Origin: Firm-04 sp045591925
GTDB taxonomy: Bacteria; Bacillota; Clostridia; Oscillospirales; Ruminococcaceae
DNA: 64,000 nt
Reading direction: 5' to 3'
NCBI GenBank assembly: GCA_045591925.1
Contig: JAZNTW010000041.1
Coordinates: 1 to 64,000 of the forward strand
The notes beneath the pieces are model-generated. The model saw only the letters and a list, made by a program, of their open reading frames with translations, searched no databases and was not told the DNA's origin. Shown here piece by piece: positions 45,554 through 54,613 of this stretch (within the stretch, counting starts at the first letter, position 1; the number at the start of each line of letters is the position of its first letter). A program made the position numbers and the translations under genes.

Positions 45554-46203
45554 TGAAAAAACGGCAATATTATAAGGAAATGGAACAAATCATTGCGGCG
45601 ATTTCGGATGGAAATGTGCCGAAATTGCTCTTACATAGCTGCTGCGGCCCTTGCAGCACAGCGGTTCTCGAACAGCTCACGCCGTATTTTGAGATTGTGT
45701 TGTTTTATTATAATCCGAACATTGCGCCGGCAGCGGAATACGACCTCCGGCTTGAAACGCAGAAGCAGCTGCTCCGGAAGCTGGCGCATCCGCACCCGAT
45801 TACGCTGATTGCACCGCAGTATGACGACAAGCCGTTTTGGGACGCGGTCAGGGGCGTAGAGGATACGCCGGAAATGGGGGAGCGCTGTGAGCGCTGCATA
45901 GCACAGCGAATGCAGGAGGCACTGCTTGCTGCGAAACAATATGACTGCGATTTTGTCACCACAACGCTCACGGTGAGTCCGCATAAAAATGCAAAATTTA
46001 TCAATGCCTGTCTGGAACAGCTTACAGCAGGGGAGTCCGTTCAATTTTTACCGTCGGATTTCAAAAAACGCGGCGGATATGCGCGGTCGGTTGCGCTTTC
46101 TTCGGAATTCGAACTGTATCGTCAGGATTACTGCGGCTGTCCGATGTCTATGCAGGAAGCCGAGGAACGACGACTGGCGCGAGAATCGAAAAATAACGTA
46201 TAA
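45553..46203 (+). CDS. queH: epoxyqueuosine reductase QueH
   Basis: 216-residue enzyme of the last step of queuosine (tRNA) synthesis, unrelated to QueG. The family cysteines are all visible: HSCCGPCS near residue 28, ERCERC near 115 and DYCGCP near the C-terminus, ligands for iron and a [4Fe-4S] cluster. Other queuosine genes are not in the window, so the precursor may be salvaged. Confidence 0.92.
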   Translation: MKKRQYYKEMEQIIAAISDGNVPKLLLHSCCGPCSTAVLEQLTPYFEIVLFYYNPNIAPAAEYDLRLETQKQLLRKLAHPHPITLIAPQYDDKPFWDAVRGVEDTPEMGERCERCIAQRMQEALLAAKQYDCDFVTTTLTVSPHKNAKFINACLEQLTAGESVQFLPSDFKKRGGYARSVALSSEFELYRQDYCGCPMSMQEAEERRLARESKNNV

Positions 46204-46292
46204 TCTACACATATATGAGTTCACAATCCAACTTGGATTCTGGTCAGAACGTATAAAATTGTTATTTTTTTCACAATCTACGCGTTTTGCAC

Positions 46293-46321
46293 TTGACAAT
46301 TACATTTTCATATAGTATACT
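46293..46321 (+). promoter_or_regulatory. promoter of the serC-serA operon
   Basis: TTGACA (46293-46298), 17-bp spacer, TATACT (46316-46321). Confidence 0.85.
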
Positions 46322-46400
46322 ATAAATAGGATTGATACTGTAGTATTTTGTAAAGTCAGCAGCTAATCTATCCGAATATGATTTCATGGAGGCTATTACA

Positions 46401-47486
46401 ATGAGCAGAGTTTACAATTTCAGCGCAGGCCCGGCTGTTCTGCCGGAGGAAGTCCTGAAGGAATGTGCAGAGGAAATGATGGATTACCGCGGCACAGGAA
46501 TGTCCGTGATGGAAATGAGCCACCGTTCCAAGGCATATGACCAGATTATCAAGGAAGCAGAGCAGGATCTCCGCGACCTGATGAATATTCCGGATAACTA
46601 CAAGGTTATCTTCCTGCAGGGCGGTGCTTCTCTGATTTTCGCAGAGGTTCCGATGAACCTGATGAAGAACGGCAAGGCAGCTTACATCATCACCGGTCAG
46701 TGGGCAAAGAAGGCTGCGCAGGAAGCTGAGAAGTATGGTGAGGTTGTCCGTGTTGCATCCTCTGCCGACAAGACCTTCTCCTATATTCCGGATTGCTCGG
46801 ATCTCGACATTCCGGAGGATGCTGACTATGTTTACATCTGCGAAAACAATACAATTTACGGCACAAAGTTCTGGGAGCTGCCGAACACCAAGGGCAAGGA
46901 GCTTATCTCTGATGTTTCGTCCTGCTTCCTGTCTGAGCCGATTGACGTTTCCAAGTACGGCGTTGTCTACGGCGGCGTTCAGAAGAACGTTGGTCCGTCC
47001 GGTGTACAGATCGTCATCGTTCGTGAGGATTTGATTGCAGACGGCCCTGCATTCAAGGCTTGCCCGACCATGTGCGACTGGAAGATTCAGGCTGAGAACG
47101 AATCCCTCTACAACACTCCGCCCTGCTACGGCATCTACGTCTGCGGCAAGGTCTTTAAGTGGATCAAAAAGTTAGGCGGTCTTGAGGCCATGAAGGCGCA
47201 CAACGAGAAGAAGGCAAAAATTCTCTATGATTTCCTCGATGAGAGCAAGCTCTTCAAGGCAACTGTTGAGAAGAAGGATCGCTCCCTGATGAATGTACCG
47301 TTCATCACCGGCAACGATGAGCTTGACAAGAAGTTCGTTGCAGAGGCAAAGGCTGCTGGCTTTGAGAACCTCAAGGGTCACAGATCTGTTGGCGGTATGC
47401 GCGCTTCCATCTACAATGCAATGCCGATTGAGGGCGTTGAGAAGCTCGTCGCATTCATGAAGAAGTTCGAAGAAGAGAACGCGTGA
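46401..47486 (+). CDS. serC: phosphoserine aminotransferase
   Basis: 361 residues. Converts 3-phosphohydroxypyruvate to phosphoserine in serine synthesis. It begins with the family motif YNFSAGPAVLP and has the PLP lysine in GGVQKNVGPSG. ATG 46401 has GGAGG 8 bp upstream. serA follows after one inserted small gene; serB is not in the window. Confidence 0.95.
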   Translation: MSRVYNFSAGPAVLPEEVLKECAEEMMDYRGTGMSVMEMSHRSKAYDQIIKEAEQDLRDLMNIPDNYKVIFLQGGASLIFAEVPMNLMKNGKAAYIITGQWAKKAAQEAEKYGEVVRVASSADKTFSYIPDCSDLDIPEDADYVYICENNTIYGTKFWELPNTKGKELISDVSSCFLSEPIDVSKYGVVYGGVQKNVGPSGVQIVIVREDLIADGPAFKACPTMCDWKIQAENESLYNTPPCYGIYVCGKVFKWIKKLGGLEAMKAHNEKKAKILYDFLDESKLFKATVEKKDRSLMNVPFITGNDELDKKFVAEAKAAGFENLKGHRSVGGMRASIYNAMPIEGVEKLVAFMKKFEEENA

Positions 47487-47956
47487 ACCTGATTCTGTGT
47501 TTTTTTGTGACAGGTGTTGTGCTGCTTGCTATCGGCATCTATCAGATGAAAACCTACTATAGTCAGCCCCATGAGCAGGAAGCAAAGATTGTCGGATTCA
47601 GCAAATATCATGGCAAGCATGGTGGACTTTCAGGTTTAGCGATTGATTCTGTCGCGACAGCAGCCGGTATGAAGCATCCGGTAGTGGAGATCACGCTGGA
47701 TGACGGCACACTCCATTCTGTACCTTTGAATATCGCTGTAGTTGATAGTATGCTGAAGCAAAAGTTTCCTGAGCTTGACCTCGGCGGCAGCGTCACGGTG
47801 CTGTATTTCGGAAAAAAACCGAAGATGGCATTTTTGCAGAAGCATCCGATGGCGCAAACCATCATCAAGTCAAATTTTCCATTGCTATTTGGCATTGCGT
47901 CACTTGTTTTTTCAGTGATATTACTGGTTGTATATATTACTGCTCCCACGCAATAA
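47483..47956 (+). CDS. small membrane protein, DUF3592-like, between serC and serA
   Basis: 157 residues with membrane segments at about 1-20 and 130-151, and an extracytoplasmic part with VEITLDDGTLHSVPLN and VTVLYFGKKPK, the DUF3592 pattern. The GTG start overlaps the serC stop by 4 bp, so it is translationally coupled to serine biosynthesis. Its function is unknown. The protein at 13681-14169 has the same layout. Confidence 0.75.
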   Translation: MNLILCFFVTGVVLLAIGIYQMKTYYSQPHEQEAKIVGFSKYHGKHGGLSGLAIDSVATAAGMKHPVVEITLDDGTLHSVPLNIAVVDSMLKQKFPELDLGGSVTVLYFGKKPKMAFLQKHPMAQTIIKSNFPLLFGIASLVFSVILLVVYITAPTQ

Positions 47957-47981
47957 ATCGAATATGAAAGGATGATTTCCC

Positions 47982-49157
47982 ATGTATCAGATTCAAACAC
48001 TGAATAAGATTTCTCCTGTTGGTCTTGCTGAGCTTGGCGAGAACTATCAGGTTGCAGATACCGTTGAGAATCCGGATGCGATTCTTGTTCGCTCGGCTGT
48101 TATGCACGAGATGGAATTCGGCAGCAATCTGCTCGCAATCGCAAGAGCAGGCGCAGGCGTGAACAACATTCCGCTTGATCGCACTGCTGAAAACGGCATT
48201 GTTGTTTTCAACACACCGGGCGCAAATGCAAACGGCGTTAAGGAGCTTGCACTTGCAGGTATGCTGCTTGCTTCCCGTGATATCGTTGGCGGTATCAACT
48301 GGGTACAGTCTGTTAAGGACGATGAAAATGTAGCTAAGCTGGTCGAAAAGGGCAAGTCCAAGTTCGCAGGCACCGAGATTAAGGGCAAGAAGCTCGGCAT
48401 TATCGGTCTGGGCGCAATCGGCGGTCCGCTTGGTAATGCTGCTGTTCACCTTGGCATGGAAGTATACGGCTGTGACCCGTATCTCTCTGTTGATGCTGCA
48501 TGGAATCTCTCCCGTGCGATTCACCACGTAAAAACACGTGAGGAAATCTTCAAGAACTGTGATTTCATCAGTGTTCATACTCCGCTTGTCAAGAATCCTG
48601 ATCCGAGCATTGCGACCGAGAAGATGATCAACGCTGAGACCATCGCTATGATGAAGGATGGCGTAATCATTCTGAACTTTGCACGTGATCTTCTGGTTGA
48701 TGATGAGGCGATGGAAGCTGCACTGAAGTCCGGCAAGGTTCGCAAGTACATCACCGATTTCCCGAATGCAAAGACCGCGAACATGGAAGGCGTTATTGCC
48801 ATTCCGCATCTCGGTGCATCCACCGAGGAAGCAGAGGATAACTGCGCTGTTATGGCTGCAAAAGAGCTGGTTGAGTACATCGAGAACGGCAACATCAAGA
48901 ACAGCGTAAACTTCCCGAATGCTGAGATGAATGCGATTGGTCAGAAGATTTGCATTCTCCACAAGAACATTCCGGCAGTGATCGCACCGCTGACCCAGAC
49001 AATCAGCGAGGCTGGCGGCAACATCGAGAATATGGTCAATGCAAGCCGCAAGGATTACGCATATACCATGATTGATGTCACCAACGCAGATGCAAATGCG
49101 ATTGCTGAGAATATGAAGTCGATTGACGGCGTGATCCGCGTTCGTGTTATCGCATAA
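47982..49157 (+). CDS. serA: D-3-phosphoglycerate dehydrogenase
   Basis: 391 residues. First step of serine synthesis from glycolysis. NAD-binding motif GLGAIGGPLGNAA, catalytic-loop features GRxGAGVNNI-like (RAGAGVNNIP) and HLGASTEEAE, and a C-terminal ACT domain (~320-391) for likely serine feedback. GAAAGGATG precedes the start. Confidence 0.95.
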   Translation: MYQIQTLNKISPVGLAELGENYQVADTVENPDAILVRSAVMHEMEFGSNLLAIARAGAGVNNIPLDRTAENGIVVFNTPGANANGVKELALAGMLLASRDIVGGINWVQSVKDDENVAKLVEKGKSKFAGTEIKGKKLGIIGLGAIGGPLGNAAVHLGMEVYGCDPYLSVDAAWNLSRAIHHVKTREEIFKNCDFISVHTPLVKNPDPSIATEKMINAETIAMMKDGVIILNFARDLLVDDEAMEAALKSGKVRKYITDFPNAKTANMEGVIAIPHLGASTEEAEDNCAVMAAKELVEYIENGNIKNSVNFPNAEMNAIGQKICILHKNIPAVIAPLTQTISEAGGNIENMVNASRKDYAYTMIDVTNADANAIAENMKSIDGVIRVRVIA

Positions 49158-49189
49158 TTGAACTGCTGAATTTTATTCAATTACGCAAT

Positions 49190-49230
49190 AAGCCCGTGCA
49201 GAATCTTCTGATTTTGCACGGGTTGTTTTT
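49190..49230 (+). terminator. terminator after serA
   Basis: AGCCCGTGCAGAAT...ATTTTGCACGGGTT followed by GTTTTT. Confidence 0.85.
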
Positions 49231-49292
49231 GCATAAAAATTCAAATTTTGCAGATACTCCTGATGAATGAACATGAAAGGATGGATTCTGCA

Positions 49293-50924
49293 ATGAAAAA
49301 ACGTCCGATACGGCTCATGCTGCTTTCCGGCATTCTGCTGCTGTGCATGGCAGGGATGGTCGTTCAGCTTCTTTCAATTTTGCGGAAAAATCAGGTGATT
49401 GAGATTAGCGGTCGTCAGGGGCATTATCATCTGCATATTCCGCTGACGGATGGCACAATCTATGACAGGAACTTTGCACCGCTGAATCATCCCAACGACG
49501 TCATGATCGCGGTTGTCAATCCAACGCCGGAAACCATGGCGTCAATTTTTGCAAAGGTCACAGATCGAGAGACTGTCAATGCACAGATTCAGAAAAATAT
49601 GCCATTTTATTGCTATTTGAATGAGGCAGCCGAAGAAAACCAAAATCTCGTGATGCTGCACGGCGCGCGAAAATCTGAGGGTGTACTTCCGGCGCAGCAT
49701 TTGCTTGGATATCGTCAGAACGGCAGTGCGATGGCGGGCTTGGAGCTTGCGTTTTCTGATTGGCTAGCATATTGTGATTCATCAGCCGATGTGACGTTTT
49801 CCGTGAGTGGCAGCGGAGAGGTGCTTGCGGGCGGCGGACGAACACTTGTCATGAACGGTCAAAAGGGCGGCGGTGTCGTGACAACACTTGACCGGAACAT
49901 CCAGCAAATCACCGAAAACGCCTTGCAGCAGGCTTCCCCCAATGCCGGTGCAGCGATCGTCATGGACATCAAAACTGGTGAAATCCTGTCCTGTGCGAGT
50001 ACGCCGGTGTATGATCCGGATCATCTTGCGGATGCCATGCGCATGGACAATGCCCCGTTTGTGAATCGCGCATTGTCTGCATACAGCGTCGGCTCCGTAT
50101 TCAAAATCGTGACCGCGGCTGCAGCGCTGGAGCATCAGATTCCGGTGAAATTCATGTACGAATGCGAGGGCGCGGTTTCGGTGTACGGTCAGCGCTTTCG
50201 CTGCCATCATCTCAGCGGTCACGGGGTCATGGATATGCAGCAGGCAATGATTCATTCCTGCAACCCGTATTTCATCACGCTCAGCAGTCGGATGACGCCT
50301 GAGATTATGCACGATACAGCCGCCGCACTCGGATTCGGCACGGGAACAGAGTTTGCACCCGGTTTTGAATCGGCAAACGGTTATCTGCAATCCATTTCGG
50401 ATTTACAAATCGAAGCGGAAAAGGCGAATATGAGCTTTGGACAGGGCAAGCTGCTTGCAACGCCGCTTCAGGTTTGCGCGATGACAGTCTGTATTGCAAA
50501 TGACGGGATATATTCAGAACCCAAGCTGATACGTGGTTTGACGATGGAGCAGGATACTTTGCTTAACGAATCCGAACCGGTTCAGCATCGCGCGGTGTCC
50601 TCCGAAACCGCAGCAAAGGTTCGCCGTATGATGGTATCTGTGATCGAAAAATCGAAGCAGACAAAGGGCAAGCCGGAGAATACCAGAGCAGCCGGAAAGA
50701 CCTCGACTGCACAGACAGGCAACACCGATGCGAACGGAAAAGAGCTCTGTCATGCGTGGATGACGGGCTTTTTTCCGGTGAATCACCCGAAATATGCTGT
50801 AACGGTGTTTGTTGAGAACGGCGGTTCGGGCAATGAAGCCGCCGCGCCGATTTTTCGACGAATCATCGAGGATATCACCGCTGCACAACAAAAATCAGCT
50901 ATAGCCGAACAAATTCGCCGCTGA
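49293..50924 (+). CDS. penicillin-binding protein transpeptidase (FtsI/SpoVD type)
   Basis: 543 residues with an N-terminal membrane anchor (~7-29) and the transpeptidase domain. The serine motif is SVGSVFK, the second motif is SCN in HSCNPYF, and the third is KTSTAQTG. The short N-terminal module and family beginning fit class B PBPs; the exact role (division or sporulation) is not clear. I choose ATG 49293 although the ribosome site is weak. Its 3' end overlaps the convergent amidase gene by 26 bp. Confidence 0.88.
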   Translation: MKKRPIRLMLLSGILLLCMAGMVVQLLSILRKNQVIEISGRQGHYHLHIPLTDGTIYDRNFAPLNHPNDVMIAVVNPTPETMASIFAKVTDRETVNAQIQKNMPFYCYLNEAAEENQNLVMLHGARKSEGVLPAQHLLGYRQNGSAMAGLELAFSDWLAYCDSSADVTFSVSGSGEVLAGGGRTLVMNGQKGGGVVTTLDRNIQQITENALQQASPNAGAAIVMDIKTGEILSCASTPVYDPDHLADAMRMDNAPFVNRALSAYSVGSVFKIVTAAAALEHQIPVKFMYECEGAVSVYGQRFRCHHLSGHGVMDMQQAMIHSCNPYFITLSSRMTPEIMHDTAAALGFGTGTEFAPGFESANGYLQSISDLQIEAEKANMSFGQGKLLATPLQVCAMTVCIANDGIYSEPKLIRGLTMEQDTLLNESEPVQHRAVSSETAAKVRRMMVSVIEKSKQTKGKPENTRAAGKTSTAQTGNTDANGKELCHAWMTGFFPVNHPKYAVTVFVENGGSGNEAAAPIFRRIIEDITAAQQKSAIAEQIRR

Positions 50925-51639
50925 CGTAACCGGTCTTGCCCTGATAATTTGTGACATACCAGCCGTCTGTCTCGCCGTAGAGGATGAGTTCTGTTTGATC
51001 GGGAATCTGCGTGAGGATCGTTCCGGTCGTCGCAGGATAATTGCGGAGATTCAGACGGCTGCCCTGCGTTTGCACGGTGCCATGAAACGGCTCTGTTTCA
51101 TTGATAAACGGGATGCCGAAATAATCGGTCAGCGAAAGCACCAGATTTTTCGCGATTTGCTTGAGATTCGAGCGAATCCACGCAGCGTCCTCCGGGTTAT
51201 CATGATAGCCGATTTCCACCAGAACCGCGACTGCTTTTGTCCGCAGAACTTCTGCAAGACTGTTCGTGGGTCTTGCGACAACCTGATCTGCCAGCGGATA
51301 AATTTGCTGCATATTATTCGCGATGGTTGTCGCAAGCAGCTCACTGTCATAGCTTTTCGGGGCGTAGTAGGCGTCAATTCCGCGGAGAATACCGGAAAAC
51401 TGCTCCGGTGCGGCATTGGAATGCAGGGCAAGATGCACATCGAATTTGCCGGCATTCGAATCTGCAATCGCGCCTGCAACAAATCGTTCCGGATCGTTCC
51501 TGACATAGGCAATGCCGCTTGCGCGCAGGTAGGGCTCCATTTCCGAAGCGAGCATATTCATGACCATTTCTTCATTGCCTGTGCCGTCAACATAGGGGTT
51601 CCATTCCTGCGTCGATGGGCTTAAAAATACGATCGGCAT
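50899..51639 (-). CDS. N-acetylmuramoyl-L-alanine amidase with SH3 domain
   Basis: 246 residues: an Amidase_3 domain (~1-175) and a C-terminal SH3-like domain (RLNLRNYPATTGTIL). The amidase begins IVFLSPSTQEWNPY, where classical members have a DPGHGG zinc histidine, so the first metal ligand differs. The later LHSNA histidine and a likely Glu (TGNEEMVMN) are present. Such PSxQ variants exist in clostridia. No signal peptide is seen, so it may be released by lysis or work in the mother cell of a spore former. Confidence 0.8.
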   Translation of the reverse strand: MPIVFLSPSTQEWNPYVDGTGNEEMVMNMLASEMEPYLRASGIAYVRNDPERFVAGAIADSNAGKFDVHLALHSNAAPEQFSGILRGIDAYYAPKSYDSELLATTIANNMQQIYPLADQVVARPTNSLAEVLRTKAVAVLVEIGYHDNPEDAAWIRSNLKQIAKNLVLSLTDYFGIPFINETEPFHGTVQTQGSRLNLRNYPATTGTILTQIPDQTELILYGETDGWYVTNYQGKTGYVSGEFVRL

Positions 51640-51788
51640 TGAAAGCACCTCTTTCTGATTTTTCTATATCATATGCAAATCCGAGATTTTTGTTACGGGA
51701 CGAATTGCCTGCAATAATCCTAAGCAGCATCGCAGTGATGATATTATGATTTTGCATCTGATTGACCATACTATTTTTCATTCTCCCA

Positions 51789-51817
51789 TTGAAATTTTTG
51801 TGAGAATATGCTATAAT
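51789..51817 (+). promoter_or_regulatory. promoter of the two-component operon
   Basis: TTGAAA (51789-51794), 17-bp spacer, TATAAT (51812-51817). Confidence 0.8.
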
Positions 51818-51854
51818 TATAGTAGACAAAATTTAACAGAAAGGGAGTCTGCAA

Positions 51855-52532
51855 ATGAGAATTTTGCTTGTTGAGGATGAAGCTGCGCTTTCGGACGCAC
51901 TCGTTCAGATTTTTCACAAAAATAAATATATCGTTGACGCTTGCTATGACGGAGAATCCGGACTCGATAGCGCGCTTTCCGGCATCTATGATATGATCAT
52001 ACTGGATGTGATGCTCCCAAAAATGAATGGTCTGGATGTCTTGCGTGAGATTCGCAGGTCGAAGCTGACAACGCCGGTTTTGCTGCTGACCGCCAAGGAC
52101 AGCATCGCGGACAAGGTTGCCGGATTGGATGTCGGTGCGGATGATTACATGACAAAGCCGTTTTCCTCGGATGAATTGCTTGCGCGAATTCGTTCGCTCT
52201 ATCGCAGAAACGCGAATGTCATTTTTGAAAATGTTCTGACATGGAGCGACCTGACGCTCAATCTCTCTACATACGAACTATTTTGCGGCAAAAATTCCTT
52301 TAAGCTCGGTCTGAAAGAATTTTCGATGATGGAGCTGTTTTTGAAAAACGGAAACCGCATTCTCTCCAAAGAAACGCTGATTGTGAAAATCTGGGGCTAC
52401 GAGTCTGAAGCGGAAAACAACAATGTCGAGGTTTACGTCAGCTTTCTGCGCAAAAAACTTGCGCATATGAAGTCAAAGGTCGCAATCAAAACCGTGCGCG
52501 GTGTCGGATATTGTCTCGAAGAAAAGGAATAA
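51855..52532 (+). CDS. OmpR/PhoB-type response regulator
   Basis: 225 residues: receiver domain with the phospho-acceptor Asp in MIILDVMLPKMNG, conserved LLLTAKDS and DDYMTKPFS, then a winged-helix DNA-binding domain (VEVYVSFLRKKL, IKTVRGVGY). The histidine kinase gene starts 37 bp after it. AAAGGGAG precedes the ATG. Confidence 0.93.
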   Translation: MRILLVEDEAALSDALVQIFHKNKYIVDACYDGESGLDSALSGIYDMIILDVMLPKMNGLDVLREIRRSKLTTPVLLLTAKDSIADKVAGLDVGADDYMTKPFSSDELLARIRSLYRRNANVIFENVLTWSDLTLNLSTYELFCGKNSFKLGLKEFSMMELFLKNGNRILSKETLIVKIWGYESEAENNNVEVYVSFLRKKLAHMKSKVAIKTVRGVGYCLEEKE

Positions 52533-52569
52533 GGACGCGTTTGCAGCATTCAGAAAGGAGGCGTGCAGC

Positions 52570-54531
52570 ATGATTCAAAAACTAAAGCGCAGATATTTGA
52601 TTACGAATATGGCGCTGTTGAGCGGAACATTTATCGTATGTCTTGCCGTATTATTCGGCTTTCTCTACCATGCAGAAATCAGCTCCTCTTACACGGTCAT
52701 GCAGGAAATGATTCAGCATACGAATATGCCGGAATCCGATGCTATGCAGGAATCGGTAGAACCGACCGCATTTCAGATGACGCCTGAGAACATTCCACTT
52801 GCATTGCAAGCCCCTGATTGCGAGACGCCAAATCCGGATGCGCAGGAAAATACGCCTGACGAAGCAAACCCTGAATGGGATAAGCAGCATTTTTCCAAAC
52901 GGGAGTTTTTAGAGGGCAATACCGGCGGTCAGCCCTCCGACCCGAACCAATACTGGCAGTGGCAGCCACCGGTGCAGGACAGCCAATCGGACAATAATCA
53001 ATACTGGGACCCCAATGCACAACCGCAGCAATGGCCGGTCTATCCGTGGTACGTGCATCCGTGGCCGGTCTATCCTTGGATACCGGGAAACCCGGATTGG
53101 CAGTGGGACTCGAATCAGCAGCCACAGTTCACAACACCCGAACAGCCGGAATCAACACAGCCGGAGTCCACGCATACGGAACCCAAAAAAACGGAGCCGG
53201 ATACCAAGCCTGAAACCGAGTTTGGTAAAAAGCCGGAACCTCCGCACAAATCGGATGTTGAACCGCAAAAGCCGGAGCATACAAAGCCGCATGAAGCAGA
53301 ACAGCCTTCGGAACCCGATTCCGATACCGAGCCACCGGAAACCAAGCATACTGCCCCCGTTCAGACAGAAGCCGCAGAGCAAACGGTCAAACAGAGCTCT
53401 ACGCAAACCACGACCGTTCCGCTGACAGCTGCGCCCATCTTGACCACAGAAATCCAAACTGCACCGGAGATCGTCCCGGTACAGGAGGGGCAATATATTC
53501 CGGACGCATACATTGCAGAGCTTGACCGTGACGGAAATATTGCTTCCTATAGCAGCAACAATCTCAATACATCCGACGGCGACCAATATGACACAGTTCA
53601 TCACGCCGTAAATGAAGTCAAACGCCGCGGAGACAATGCCGGCGTGATTGAGGTCGGGGATACGTCCTATCGTTTTATGTATGAACCGGATGATGCAGGC
53701 AATCTGCGCCTTGTGCTTCTGAGCCGGACACTGGAGATTTCAACGCTGAACCGACTGCTGTTTATCTTTGTGCTGATTACGGTACTTGGCTTGCTGCTGA
53801 TGTTCGGAATCAGTCATAAGCTCGCCAACTGGACAGTTCAGCCAACTGCGATAGCATGGGAAAAGCAAAAGCAATTTGTCGCAGACGCTTCCCATGAGCT
53901 AAAGACGCCGCTTGCGGTCATTTCTGCGAATACAGAGGTGATCCTTGCCAATCCGAAGGAATCGGTTGCCGACCAGAATAAGTGGCTCAGCTATATTCAG
54001 TCTGAAACAATGCGGATGTCAAAGCTCGTCTCGAATCTGCTTTCTGTCGCGCGTATGGACAGCACATCCGGCAAGACTGACCCGTTGCTGCCGCTTGCGC
54101 TGTCGGAAACCGTTTCGAATGTATGCCTGATTTTTGAGCCGATTATCTATGAAAACGGAAAGACGCTGAATACCGTCATCCAGCGAAATGTCAAGCTGAA
54201 TGCGGAAGAAGATAATATCAAGCAGCTGCTTTCGATTCTTCTGGATAATGCGATTCTGCATTCACTGCCGAAAGCACAGATCACGGTTTCGCTTTCCAAG
54301 GATGTGCAGGGGAAAATTCGGCTGAGTGTTGCGAATACCGCCAAGGATATTCCGCAGGAACAGCTTGCGCATCTGTTTGACCGCTTCTATCGGCTGGATC
54401 GAGAGAGCAGTCCAAACGGCTCCGGACTTGGCTTGAGCATTGCAAGAAGCATTGTACGACAAATGGGCGGCACGCTGCAAGTCACCAGTGAAAACCAGCT
54501 TGTGACATTTGTTGCAGTATTTTCATCCTGA
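52570..54531 (+). CDS. sensor histidine kinase with Trp/Pro/Tyr-rich exported region
   Basis: 653 residues. A first membrane segment (~12-34) is followed by a low-complexity exported stretch: residues ~118-185 are rich in Trp, Tyr and Pro (QYWQWQPP, WPVYPWYVHPWPVYPW), then a charged Pro/Glu/Lys/Thr linker (~190-300). A small beta domain (~310-390), the second membrane segment (~400), HAMP-like linker, His box FVADASHELKTPLAV and ATPase domain (DNAILHS, SGLGLSIAR) follow. The Trp-rich part suggests binding of glycans or the wall, which is inference. ATG 52570 has GGAGG 8 bp upstream. Confidence 0.9.
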   Translation: MIQKLKRRYLITNMALLSGTFIVCLAVLFGFLYHAEISSSYTVMQEMIQHTNMPESDAMQESVEPTAFQMTPENIPLALQAPDCETPNPDAQENTPDEANPEWDKQHFSKREFLEGNTGGQPSDPNQYWQWQPPVQDSQSDNNQYWDPNAQPQQWPVYPWYVHPWPVYPWIPGNPDWQWDSNQQPQFTTPEQPESTQPESTHTEPKKTEPDTKPETEFGKKPEPPHKSDVEPQKPEHTKPHEAEQPSEPDSDTEPPETKHTAPVQTEAAEQTVKQSSTQTTTVPLTAAPILTTEIQTAPEIVPVQEGQYIPDAYIAELDRDGNIASYSSNNLNTSDGDQYDTVHHAVNEVKRRGDNAGVIEVGDTSYRFMYEPDDAGNLRLVLLSRTLEISTLNRLLFIFVLITVLGLLLMFGISHKLANWTVQPTAIAWEKQKQFVADASHELKTPLAVISANTEVILANPKESVADQNKWLSYIQSETMRMSKLVSNLLSVARMDSTSGKTDPLLPLALSETVSNVCLIFEPIIYENGKTLNTVIQRNVKLNAEEDNIKQLLSILLDNAILHSLPKAQITVSLSKDVQGKIRLSVANTAKDIPQEQLAHLFDRFYRLDRESSPNGSGLGLSIARSIVRQMGGTLQVTSENQLVTFVAVFSS

Positions 54532-54538
54532 TTGGAGA

Positions 54539-54578
54539 AAGAATTCTGTCGAATGATTTCGGCAGGATTCTTTTTGTT
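54539..54578 (+). terminator. terminator after the kinase gene
   Basis: AGAATTCTGTCGAA-TGA-TTTCGGCAGGATTCT followed by T-rich DNA. Confidence 0.75.
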
Positions 54579-54613
54579 TGTGCATTTGCATATGCTTGCA
54601 GTGAGGTGAGCTT

